DNA of 64,000 nucleotides from Nocardia colli (GTDB taxonomy: Bacteria > Actinomycetota > Actinomycetes > Mycobacteriales > Mycobacteriaceae), in contig NZ_VXLC01000013.1 in the NCBI RefSeq assembly GCF_008704205.1, positions 20,496 to 84,495 of the forward strand, given 5' to 3'. Positions 1-9,124 of this stretch are shown here, in pieces; position 1 is the first letter of the stretch, and the number at the start of each line of letters is the position of its first letter. The position numbers and the translations under genes were made by a program. The notes under the pieces were generated by a model. The model saw nothing but the letters and a program-made list of their open reading frames with translations. It searched no databases and was not told the DNA's origin.

Positions 1-1420
<1,420 letters not shown>

Positions 1421-1675
1421 TGGTGCAGGTTACTAAACACACGCCCCGCTGTGTCCGATTGCGGCTTCGCGGGTCCTGGTCGCGGATCACATCGCCGTGC
1501 GCGGTCCGCTCGATTAGGGTCGATATCAGTTACCGACGAGTAGGGCCGCACGACACGAGCGAGGCCGTGGTCGAAGAGATCCGCGACCACTGGCATAGCC
1601 TGTAGCCAGAGCAGCTCGATCGAATGCCCGATAAAGACCACGACGTCGTCGACCCGCGGCTGGAGGAGTTCGAGC

Positions 1676-3442
1676 ATGACCAAGAAACCGGAATCCCAGT
1701 TCCTCGGTCCGGAGCAGCGCAGGACGGCCTGGGAGCGGTTCGGCAAGGACCACTTCGATGTGGTCGTGATCGGCGGCGGCGTGGTCGGCGCGGGCATCGC
1801 GCTGGACGCGGCCACCCGCGGTCTGAAGGTCGCCCTGGTCGAGGCCCGTGACCTCGCCTCCGGCACGTCGAGCCGGTCGTCGAAGATGTTCCACGGCGGC
1901 CTGCGCTATCTGGAGCAGCTGGAGTTCGGCCTGGTCCGCGAGGCGCTCAAGGAGCGCGAGCTCGCCATGTCCGCGCTGGCGCCGCACCTGGTGAAGCCGC
2001 TGCGCTTCCTCTACCCGCTCACCCACCGCGCGTGGGAGCGCCCGTATGTCGCGGCCGGGCTGATGCTCTACGACACCATGGGTGGCGCGAAATCCGTTCC
2101 CGGACAACGGCACCTGTCCCGCATGGGTGCGTTGCGGCTGGCTCCCGGCCTCAAGCGAAGCGCGCTGATCGGCGGCATCAGCTATTACGACACGGTCGTC
2201 GACGACGCCCGCCACACCATGACCGTCGCCCGCACCGCCGCGCACTACGGCGCGGTGATCCGCACCTCCACCCAGGTGGTCGGCTTCCTGCGCGAGGCGG
2301 ACCGGGTGGTCGGCGTGCAGGTGCGCGACAGCGAGGACGGCCGCACCGCCGACATCCGCGCGCACGTGGTGATCAACTCGACCGGCGTGTGGACCGACGA
2401 GGTGCAGGCGCTGGCCCACCAGCGCGGCCGCTTCCACGTCCGCGCCTCGAAGGGCGTGCACATCGTGGTGCCGCGCGACCGCATCGTCAGCGACGCCGCG
2501 ATCATCCTGCGCACCCCCACCTCGGTGCTGTTCGTCATCCCGTGGGGCACGCATTGGATCATCGGCACCACCGACACCGACTGGAACCTCGACCTCGCGC
2601 ACCCCGCCGCGACCAAGGCCGATATCGACTATCTGCTGGACCGGGTCAACGACGTGCTGGTCACCCCGCTCACCCATGACGACATCGACGGCGTCTACGC
2701 CGGGCTGCGGCCGCTGCTGGCGGGGGAGAGCGACGAGACCTCCAAGCTGTCCCGTGAACACGCTGTCGCGCGGGTCGCGCCGGGCCTGGTCAGCATCGCG
2801 GGCGGCAAGTACACCACCTATCGAGTGATGGCCTACGACGCGGTCGACGAAGCGGCGCAGGACATTCCGGCCCGGGTGTCCCCGTCGATCACCGAGAAGG
2901 TGCCGCTGCTCGGCGCCGACGGCTACTTCGCGCTGGTCAATCAGACGGTGCAGCTGGCCGAGGAGTACGGCGTGCATCCGTACCGGATCAAGCACCTGCT
3001 GGATCGGTACGGCGCGCTGATCGACGAGGTGATGGCCATGGCGGACGGCAAACCCGAACTGCTGCAACCCATTACCGCGGCGCCGTCGTACCTTCAGGTG
3101 GAGGCGGTGTACGCCGCCGCGGCCGAGGGCGCGCTGCACCTGGACGACATCCTGGCCCGGCGCATGCGCATCTCCATCGAGTTCCCGGACCGCGGCGCCG
3201 ACTGCGCCGAGGAAGTGGCCAAGCTGGTCGCGCCGATCCTCGGCTGGGACGACGCCGAAATCGAGCGCGAGGTAACGACTTACCGCGCCCGGGTGGAGGC
3301 GGAGATCCGTTCGCAGACCCAGCCCGACGACGACTCCGCCGACGCGCTGCGGATCGCCGCCCCGGAACCGCGCCCGGAGATTCTGGAGCCGGTGCCGGCC
3401 GACGGTGTGCCGAACAAGGAAGTGCGGCAGGCGAACCGGTAA
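1676..3442 (+). CDS. glpD: Glycerol-3-phosphate dehydrogenase (FAD, respiratory)
   Basis: Membrane-associated flavoprotein that oxidises glycerol 3-phosphate to dihydroxyacetone phosphate and passes electrons to quinone. The 588-residue protein has the dinucleotide fold VVVIGGGVVGAGIALDAATR near residue 25, then SGTSSRSSKMFHGGLRYLE, characteristic of GlpD, and the C-terminal GlpD helical domain. The ATG at 1676 has GGAGGAG a few bases upstream. Divergent glpK supplies the substrate. The product resembles mycobacterial GlpD2. The TAA stop lies next to the stop of the convergent histidine kinase gene, with no room for a terminator. Confidence 0.96.
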   Translation: MTKKPESQFLGPEQRRTAWERFGKDHFDVVVIGGGVVGAGIALDAATRGLKVALVEARDLASGTSSRSSKMFHGGLRYLEQLEFGLVREALKERELAMSALAPHLVKPLRFLYPLTHRAWERPYVAAGLMLYDTMGGAKSVPGQRHLSRMGALRLAPGLKRSALIGGISYYDTVVDDARHTMTVARTAAHYGAVIRTSTQVVGFLREADRVVGVQVRDSEDGRTADIRAHVVINSTGVWTDEVQALAHQRGRFHVRASKGVHIVVPRDRIVSDAAIILRTPTSVLFVIPWGTHWIIGTTDTDWNLDLAHPAATKADIDYLLDRVNDVLVTPLTHDDIDGVYAGLRPLLAGESDETSKLSREHAVARVAPGLVSIAGGKYTTYRVMAYDAVDEAAQDIPARVSPSITEKVPLLGADGYFALVNQTVQLAEEYGVHPYRIKHLLDRYGALIDEVMAMADGKPELLQPITAAPSYLQVEAVYAAAAEGALHLDDILARRMRISIEFPDRGADCAEEVAKLVAPILGWDDAEIEREVTTYRARVEAEIRSQTQPDDDSADALRIAAPEPRPEILEPVPADGVPNKEVRQANR

Positions 3443-3443
3443 C

Positions 3444-4682
3444 TCAGGCGAGTCCGGGCGGTGGCAGCGCGATGGTCGCGAGGGTGCCGCCGCCCGGCGC
3501 CGGTTCCATAGTCGCGGTGCCGCCGTGCAATTCGGCGATCCACGCCACCAGCGCCAGCCCGATTCCGCTACCGCGCCCGCCGGTGACGCCGCGCGCGAAC
3601 GGATTGCTCGACAGCTGCGGGTTCAGCCCGGCACCGTGATCACGCACGGTGACCCGCCCTTCCCCGACGTGCACCTCCACCGGCGCACCGGGATTGATCG
3701 CGCCGTGCGTGATCGCGTTCTCGATCAGGTTGCGCACCGCGAGGCTCAGCAGGTTCGGGTCGCCGACGACCACCGTGGGACTGCTGTGCACAACGACATT
3801 CGCCTTGAACTCCTCGGCGACCGACTCGGTGAGCTGGTCGAGCAGCAACTGCACCCGCTCCATCGTCGTCACCCCGGCCTGCATCCTGGCCCGCGCGAGC
3901 AGGCCCGCCACGATTCGCTCCATCCGCGTCCCCAGCTCACCCGCGTCGGCCAGCGCGCGCTCCACCTCGTGCGGGTTGCGTCGCCGCGGCGCGGTGACCA
4001 GTCCCAAAGTGGTGAGCGGCGTACGTAATTCGTGCGCGGCATCGCCGAGGAACCGCTCCTGCTCTTCGACGAGCAGCAGTGCCTGACGCATGCTGCGTCC
4101 CGAAAGCGCATGTGCCGCAAGGGCGGACAGTACGACCAGGGTGAGCCCACCGACCACGAGCGCCCACAGCAGCAGCGCCCGATCACGGTCCACCAAACCG
4201 GGATTCGTCCCCGCGACGACGACCGCGCGGGTTGTCGTGTCGTCCCAGAAGATCGGCGTGGCCGCCAGCCGCACGGGGCGACCGGCGCTGTCGTAGCCGT
4301 TCTGGAAGACGATTCCGCCCGCGCGCACGGCATCGTCGGCCAGCGCCTCCGCGCCGTTGTTCGGCGGCAGCCAGGACCGCAGGTGTCCGTAGATCTCGCG
4401 CCAGTGCCCGTTGTCGTCGTTGGTGACGATCATGACCGCGGTCTCGCCGTTGGCCAGGTCGTCGCGTTCGACCGAGGCGAGGTCGATGGCCTGGGCGTCG
4501 GGGTCGAAATCGATGCTGCGCCACAGCCCGGTCACCACCCGGTCGAGGCCGTTGTCGACGGTGTTGTGGCGCGAGCGGGCGTCGATCGTCGCCGCGAGCA
4601 CGCCGAGGATGATCAGGCAGGTCGCGGTGATGACGGTGATGAGGGCGGTCAGCAGCCAGCGGGTGCGGCGCAGCCGGGCCAC
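3444..4682 (-). CDS. Sensor histidine kinase of a two-component system
   Basis: Membrane histidine kinase. One transmembrane segment (LLTALITVITATCLIILGVL) lies near the N-terminus, followed by an extracytoplasmic sensor of about 110 residues and a second transmembrane segment. The HisKA box FLGDAAHELRTPLTTLG carries the phosphoaccepting histidine. The ATPase domain has an N box (NLIENAITHG) and G boxes (VRDHGAGL, GSGIGLAL). It follows the response regulator on the same strand and is its obvious partner. The start is uncertain: the open frame runs up to 4880 inside the regulator gene, and I chose the GTG at 4680-4682 as the first start codon beyond the regulator stop. Stimulus unknown. Confidence 0.88.
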   Translation of the reverse strand: MARLRRTRWLLTALITVITATCLIILGVLAATIDARSRHNTVDNGLDRVVTGLWRSIDFDPDAQAIDLASVERDDLANGETAVMIVTNDDNGHWREIYGHLRSWLPPNNGAEALADDAVRAGGIVFQNGYDSAGRPVRLAATPIFWDDTTTRAVVVAGTNPGLVDRDRALLLWALVVGGLTLVVLSALAAHALSGRSMRQALLLVEEQERFLGDAAHELRTPLTTLGLVTAPRRRNPHEVERALADAGELGTRMERIVAGLLARARMQAGVTTMERVQLLLDQLTESVAEEFKANVVVHSSPTVVVGDPNLLSLAVRNLIENAITHGAINPGAPVEVHVGEGRVTVRDHGAGLNPQLSSNPFARGVTGGRGSGIGLALVAWIAELHGGTATMEPAPGGGTLATIALPPPGLA

Positions 4683-4732
4683 GGCGGGCTGGGCGTTCGC
4701 GAAGCGGCCGGGCGGCGCGGCGGACCCGGGGA

Positions 4733-5419
4733 TCAGCGGGCGGATGGTGCACTTCCGATCATGAAGCCGGCGCCGCGCACGGTCTCGATTACCTGCGGCG
4801 GCCCGAGTTTGCGCCGCAGCTGCGCGATCACCGCGTCCACCACGTTCGAGGCGGGCTCGGCCATCTCGTCCCAGCAGCACTCGATCAGCTCGGTGCGCGA
4901 GACCACGCTGCCCGCGCGGGTGGCGAGCAGCTCGAGCACGGCGAATTCCTTGGGGGTCAGCGAGCGCAGGATGCCCGCGCGTTGCACGCGGCGGCGGGGT
5001 AGGTCGATATCGATATCGCCGAGCACCAGGCGCGCCGGCGCCGGATGTTCGCGCCGGCGGCTCAGCGCGCGCACCCTGGCGGCGAGCTCGGGCAGGGCGA
5101 ACGGCTTGACCAGATAGTCGTCGGCGCCGTGCTCGAATCCGGCGACGCGGTCGGCCAATCCGTCTCGGGCGGTGAGCATCAGCACCGGCACCCGCTGGCC
5201 GGCGGCGCGTTGCGCGGCGACCAGGTGCAGGCCGTCGCCGTCGGGCAGGCCGCGGTCGACGACGAGCACATCGTAGGTGTTGACGGCGATCTTCAGGTCC
5301 GCGTCGGCGAGCCGGTGCGCCAGATCGACGGCGAAGCCCGCCGAGCGCAGCCCGGCGACGACCTCATTGCCAAGACCTTCATCGTCCTCGACCACCAGCA
5401 CACGCACGACATCAGACAA
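4733..5419 (-). CDS. OmpR/PhoB-family response regulator
   Basis: DNA-binding response regulator of 228 residues. The N-terminal receiver domain shows acidic pocket residues VEDDE, the phosphoacceptor aspartate in DVLVVDRGLPDGDG (about residue 55), the conserved Thr in LMLTARD, and the Lys in LVKPF. The C-terminal winged helix carries the usual LTPKEFAVLELL and GAGFMI elements. It lies directly upstream of the histidine kinase and should be co-transcribed with it. The hairpin at 5439-5479 insulates it from the gene to its right. Confidence 0.93.
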   Translation of the reverse strand: MSDVVRVLVVEDDEGLGNEVVAGLRSAGFAVDLAHRLADADLKIAVNTYDVLVVDRGLPDGDGLHLVAAQRAAGQRVPVLMLTARDGLADRVAGFEHGADDYLVKPFALPELAARVRALSRRREHPAPARLVLGDIDIDLPRRRVQRAGILRSLTPKEFAVLELLATRAGSVVSRTELIECCWDEMAEPASNVVDAVIAQLRRKLGPPQVIETVRGAGFMIGSAPSAR

Positions 5420-5438
5420 TAGGTCACTTCAGACAGAA

Positions 5439-5479
5439 CCGATCCGTCATCCCGGGCGACCGTCGGGATGACGGATCGG
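5439..5479 (-). terminator. Strong hairpin terminator
   Basis: Perfect 15-bp inverted repeat: ccgatccgtcatccc (5439-5453), an 11-nt loop, then gggatgacggatcgg (5465-5479). It lies between the stop of the small secreted protein gene (5515) and the start of the response regulator (5419), both on the minus strand. It probably ends the upstream transcript. It lacks a long T tract, as usual for high-GC actinomycetes. Confidence 0.7.
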
Positions 5480-5514
5480 AGCGGGCCGGCTGGCGGTCCG
5501 GCCCGCGACCGCGA

Positions 5515-5736
5515 TCAGTTGGTGGAGTAGTACAGATCCCACTCGCCGGTCGGGGTCTGCTGGCACTGCCACCACTTCCAGTCCGGGTGCGCGGGGGCGT
5601 TCAAGCCGTCCACCTGGCAGGCCGCCTCGGTGCCGTAGGTACCGACGTAAATCGTCTCCGCATTGGCCACCGCCGACCCTCCGGCGACGAGGCCTGCCGA
5701 GAGCGCGACGGCCGCGAGCAGGGTACTGATCTTCAT
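5515..5736 (-). CDS. Small secreted protein with two cysteines
   Basis: A 73-residue protein with a typical Sec signal peptide: MKISTLLAAVALSAGLVAGG, cleavage predicted after ANA near residue 26. The mature part is about 47 residues, rich in Trp and Tyr, with two cysteines (about 40 and 58) that could form one disulfide. A good ribosome site (GGAGAGAGGAAA) precedes the ATG. The longer open frame running to 6129 lies mostly over the TetR gene and is not real. No known family recognised. Confidence 0.75.
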   Translation of the reverse strand: MKISTLLAAVALSAGLVAGGSAVANAETIYVGTYGTEAACQVDGLNAPAHPDWKWWQCQQTPTGEWDLYYSTN

Positions 5737-5830
5737 GATGTTTCCTCTCTCCCCGGCGCGGGATCCGCGCCTGGTGAGTAGAAAACCGAACTGTCCGTGA
5801 GATTTTCGTGAGGCAGGGGAACGCCGCAGC

Positions 5831-6487
5831 TCAGTGCGGTGCTTCCAGCCGCATCGCCCAGCCGACCAGCGAGCGCAGGTAGCGCAGCACCATCTCGTCC
5901 GGGTACTGCTCCGGATCGGTGAGGTGCAGCCGGGCCAGTTCCTCCATGGCCGCGAGCAGGATTCGCTCGGTCGGGCCGTCCGGGTCGACGGTGACGCCCG
6001 CGTAGCGGGACAGGTGCCGCGCGCCGATCGCCCGCGCGTAGGCCCGGCCGAGTTCGAGCCGGTCCCGCAGATCGGGCGGGCCGCCGTCGGGTGGGCTGAG
6101 GATGATCCGCCAACTGGTGGGGGCGGCATGCAGGTAGGCGAGGATGCCGCGGCCGACCTGGTCCACGTCGACCGTCTCGGACCAGTCGACGCTGCCGACC
6201 CCGGCCAGCGCGATCGCCGACTCCCGGTCGAGCAGCGCGGTCATCAGCCCGGACAGGTCGGCGAACTGCTGATACACCAGTGCCCGAGCAACCTGGGATT
6301 CGCGCGCGACCCGGTCGATGCTGACCGCGCCGAAGCCGTCGGCGGCCACGATGTCGCGGGCGACGTCGAGCAACTGGGCCCGCCGGTCCGCCGCCGACAT
6401 CCGCCGCTTGGGCGCGTGCTGGTCGGCTGCCTGCTGGTCCGTCGAGGGCTGGGCAACGTACGGGGACGTGGCGCGATCCGTGCTCAC
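5831..6487 (-). CDS. TetR-family repressor of the adjacent oxidoreductase operon
   Basis: A 218-residue TetR regulator. The helix-turn-helix is near residues 35-80 (RRAQLLDVARDIVAADGFG ... SIDRVARESQVARALVYQQF), followed by a variable ligand-binding half. The GTG start overlaps the stop of the upstream FAD oxidoreductase gene (GTGA), so the two are translationally coupled. The strong palindrome at 7859-7881 just upstream of the operon is the likely autoregulatory operator. Ligand unknown. Confidence 0.9.
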   Translation of the reverse strand: MSTDRATSPYVAQPSTDQQAADQHAPKRRMSAADRRAQLLDVARDIVAADGFGAVSIDRVARESQVARALVYQQFADLSGLMTALLDRESAIALAGVGSVDWSETVDVDQVGRGILAYLHAAPTSWRIILSPPDGGPPDLRDRLELGRAYARAIGARHLSRYAGVTVDPDGPTERILLAAMEELARLHLTDPEQYPDEMVLRYLRSLVGWAMRLEAPH

Positions 6488-7845
6488 CGCACCGACGGTA
6501 GCGCAAGCAGCAGATCGACCGCCTTGGCCGCGCTCTGTACTGCGCTTTCCATGGTCGCGGACCAGTCGGTGGCGGTCCAGTCGCCGGCCAGCACCAGCGT
6601 CGGCACCGAGGTGCGCTGGCCGGGGCGCAGCGCGTGCGTGCCGACCACCTGCGAGAAGGTCGCCTTCGGCATCCGAACCACATGTCCCTGAAGCACTTTC
6701 GCGGATTCGGCGGCGGGGTAGTAGCGGCGGAGCAGGTCGACCTGCTCGGCGACGATTTCCTCGTTGGTCTTGTGGATCTGGGCGTAGGCGCCGCTGGTGG
6801 TCAGGCAGTAGAGCCAGGCCTGGTCGGTCTTGCGGCCGGTCATGCGCTGCCGATCGAAGACCTCGTCGATCACGCCGGTGCCGCCGATCAGCGCCTCGAA
6901 TTCGGCTGTGGTGCCGAGCGGGCGGTCCAGGTACAGGTTGGTGCTGACGATCGGGGTGTAGCCGAGTTTGTCTGCGGCAGCGTAGATTTCGGTATGCTCG
7001 GGTAGGTCGTCGAGCAGGCCGTTGACGTTGGAGTTGGGTACAGCGCACACCACCGCGTCCGCGGGGACGGTGGTGCCGTCGGCGAGCGCCACCCCGGTGA
7101 CCCGGCCGTCGGCGATATTGATCCGTCGGGCTACTGCGCGGTGCTGCACCTTGACCCCGTGTCGCGCAAAGACTTTCAGTGCCCCGGTGATGTAGAGCGT
7201 GTCCAGGTCGGTGGTCGGATAGCCGATGGTGGCGGGCCGCCGGTGTTTGACACCGAGGCGGATGCCGGTGGCCATGACATCGGCGAGCACCTTCGCCGAC
7301 TCCTGCTGCACCGGTTCGGCGGCGACCCCGAGCGCGAGCCAATCCCACAGTGCCTCACGGGCTTTCGCGGGCATGCCGACGCGGTTGAACCATTGCTCGG
7401 TGGTCAGGTCGGGCAGATCGGCGGGTTGGTGCAGGCATTGCCAGCCGAGCCGGAGGGTGGCGATGGCAGCGCGGACGCGTTCGATCGGGTTGGCGTCGGG
7501 GTGCGCGCCGGTGAGGGTGCGCAGTGCGCCGAGGCCTTTGGTGCTCATGGTGACGCTGCGGCCGTCGGGCCAGCGCAGCGTCGCATGGTGCGGGAAGGCG
7601 ACGTATTGCCGGGTGCCGATGCTGGTGAGGTAGCGGAACAGGTGGTCGTAGCCGCTGGCGATCACGTGCTGGCCGTTGTCCGGCGGGTCGTCGACCACGT
7701 CGACGTGCATGGCGTGTGTGCGCCCGCCGAGCCGGCCGCGACGTTCCAGGAGGGTGACCCGCTTGCCTGCTTCGGCCAGCCAGACCGCGGCCGCGAGGCC
7801 GGCCAATCCGCCGCCGATGACCACATACTGCCGGGGATCGTCCAT
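6484..7845 (-). CDS. FAD-dependent amine-oxidase-fold oxidoreductase (HpnE/phytoene desaturase-like)
   Basis: A 453-residue flavoprotein. The N-terminal Rossmann motif YVVIGGGLAGLAAAVWLAEAG is followed by LLERRGRLGGRTHA, and a C-terminal FAD contact lies in LAGDWTATDWSATMESAVQSA. Organisation fits squalene/phytoene-type desaturases, including HpnE hydroxysqualene dehydroxylase. No squalene/phytoene synthase gene is adjacent, so the substrate is open. It is the first gene of a two-gene operon with its TetR repressor, with the operator 14 bp upstream of the start. Confidence 0.8.
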   Translation of the reverse strand: MDDPRQYVVIGGGLAGLAAAVWLAEAGKRVTLLERRGRLGGRTHAMHVDVVDDPPDNGQHVIASGYDHLFRYLTSIGTRQYVAFPHHATLRWPDGRSVTMSTKGLGALRTLTGAHPDANPIERVRAAIATLRLGWQCLHQPADLPDLTTEQWFNRVGMPAKAREALWDWLALGVAAEPVQQESAKVLADVMATGIRLGVKHRRPATIGYPTTDLDTLYITGALKVFARHGVKVQHRAVARRINIADGRVTGVALADGTTVPADAVVCAVPNSNVNGLLDDLPEHTEIYAAADKLGYTPIVSTNLYLDRPLGTTAEFEALIGGTGVIDEVFDRQRMTGRKTDQAWLYCLTTSGAYAQIHKTNEEIVAEQVDLLRRYYPAAESAKVLQGHVVRMPKATFSQVVGTHALRPGQRTSVPTLVLAGDWTATDWSATMESAVQSAAKAVDLLLALPSVR

Positions 7846-7858
7846 GCCACGCTCCTCA

Positions 7859-7881
7859 CTAACTTACAGCTTGTAAGTTAG
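7859..7881. promoter_or_regulatory. TetR operator upstream of the oxidoreductase-TetR operon
   Basis: Perfect inverted repeat with arms ctaacttaca (7859-7868) and tgtaagttag (7872-7881) around gct. It sits immediately upstream of the ATG at 7845 and has the TTACA...TGTAA shape common for TetR sites. The only local TetR gene lies in the operon it would control, so autorepression is the simple reading. Confidence 0.75.
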
Positions 7882-7899
7882 GTGGGAGGGGTCAGTTCG

Positions 7900-8082
7900 T
7901 CAAGGGCGCGGCGACTCCGTGGAGATCGCCGGGTGCGGTGCCTTCGGCGTTTGAGTGTGCGAATTCGGATGCAGCAGCAGGTAACTGAACAGCACGGTGG
8001 CCATGGTGGCCAGCGCCGCGAAGAAGAGGCGGTTGGCGATCGCGAGGAGCGGTCGTCTGCCCGATCTCGATACCGTCGTCAT
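7900..8082 (-). CDS. Small single-pass membrane protein
   Basis: A 60-residue protein with a basic N-terminus (TVSRSGRRPLLAIANR) and one hydrophobic helix (LFFAALATMATVLFSYLLL, about residues 19-37), followed by a polar Pro/Thr/His tail. The ATG at 8080-8082 has AGGAG upstream. The in-frame opening farther upstream to 8397 has no convincing start and is left out. No family recognised. It is on the same strand as the oxidoreductase operon but is separated from it by the operator. Confidence 0.6.
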   Translation of the reverse strand: MTTVSRSGRRPLLAIANRLFFAALATMATVLFSYLLLHPNSHTQTPKAPHPAISTESPRP

Positions 8083-8308
8083 GGCCTGCTCCTGTGCTGT
8101 GTCGTGACTGCCACGGATGTAGTCGTGCCGAGCGCGCCGATCATTAGCAACTGAGTGGCAAATTACAGTGGTGGGCGGGTAATAGCCGGTGGGCACGCCG
8201 AGCGGTTGGTTCGGTTGCACAATTGATTCGGTGCGGCGAACCAAACGGCTTGGTCGCGTGACGGACTTTCTCGCGGGATTCGGCCGTCGGCGTGAAGTGG
8301 TCCGGTGT

Positions 8309-9091
8309 TCAGTTCCCGGGAGCCGGTTGACACCTGGGGCAGAAGTAGATGCCGCGCTCGCGGTAGGCGATCCGGTCCGAGGCGGGCGCGGGTTCACCGA
8401 ACAGCTGTCGCACGATGGTCGTGCCGCAGCGCTGGCACGGGCGGCGGGCGCGGCCGTAGATCAGTTCGCGCCGCGGTGGTTTCCGGACCGATTCGGTCAG
8501 CACCCGGTGGGCCTCGTTCACCAGCGCGAGCAGATCGGGCACCTGGCCGACCGGGGTGGCCGGGTGGATGCGGCGTAGGAAGCAGATCTCGCTGCGAAAC
8601 ACGTTGCCGACGCCGGCCAGGTTCCGTTGATCCAGCAGCGCTCCGCCGATTGACTGCTCCGGGTATTGCTCGAGTCGCCGAACCGCCTCGGCCACATCCC
8701 ACTCCGGGCCGAGCAGGTCGGGTCCGAGGTGATCGATGACGGTGTGCTCGTCCGCGAGGCGCAGGACCTCCACCTTGCCGAGCGAGAACCCCACGGCCTC
8801 CACCTCGTCCGTGCGCAGCACCACCCGGGCGGTCACCCGCGGCTTGGTCCAGCGCTGGCCGCAGTGGAAGATCCGCCAGGTGCCCTCCATTTTCAGGTGG
8901 GTGTGGATGGTCACGGTCGGCGTCCGGATGAACAGATGCTTGCCGTAGCTGCCGACGCTCTCCACGACCTGATCGCGCAGGTCGACGGTCGCGTAGCGCG
9001 GCACGCGGAAGTCGCTGGCGGTCAACGTCTTACCTTCGAGCGCCGCGCGGAGTCGCGCGGCGGCCAGGTAGACGGTGTCACCCTCAGGCAT
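8309..9091 (-). CDS. nei2: Fpg/Nei-family DNA glycosylase (endonuclease VIII-like)
   Basis: Bifunctional base-excision repair glycosylase/AP lyase of 260 residues. It starts MPEGDTVY, so after Met removal Pro is the catalytic N-terminal nucleophile and Glu follows. A conserved Lys lies in HLKMEGTW, the H2TH region includes QRNLAGVGNVFRSE, and a C-terminal zinc finger carries the pairs CQRCG and CPRC. The PEGD start fits Nei rather than Fpg. It lies 33 bp downstream of lhr on the same strand, the same pairing known in mycobacteria. Confidence 0.92.
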   Translation of the reverse strand: MPEGDTVYLAAARLRAALEGKTLTASDFRVPRYATVDLRDQVVESVGSYGKHLFIRTPTVTIHTHLKMEGTWRIFHCGQRWTKPRVTARVVLRTDEVEAVGFSLGKVEVLRLADEHTVIDHLGPDLLGPEWDVAEAVRRLEQYPEQSIGGALLDQRNLAGVGNVFRSEICFLRRIHPATPVGQVPDLLALVNEAHRVLTESVRKPPRRELIYGRARRPCQRCGTTIVRQLFGEPAPASDRIAYRERGIYFCPRCQPAPGN

Positions 9092-9124
9092 GGTGCATCC
9101 CGGGGCTCATCGGACGGGAGCGGT

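Noticed and set aside
1526..3139. Long minus-strand frame opposite glpD
   Set aside because: Shadow of glpD with His/Arg/Val-rich low-information sequence.
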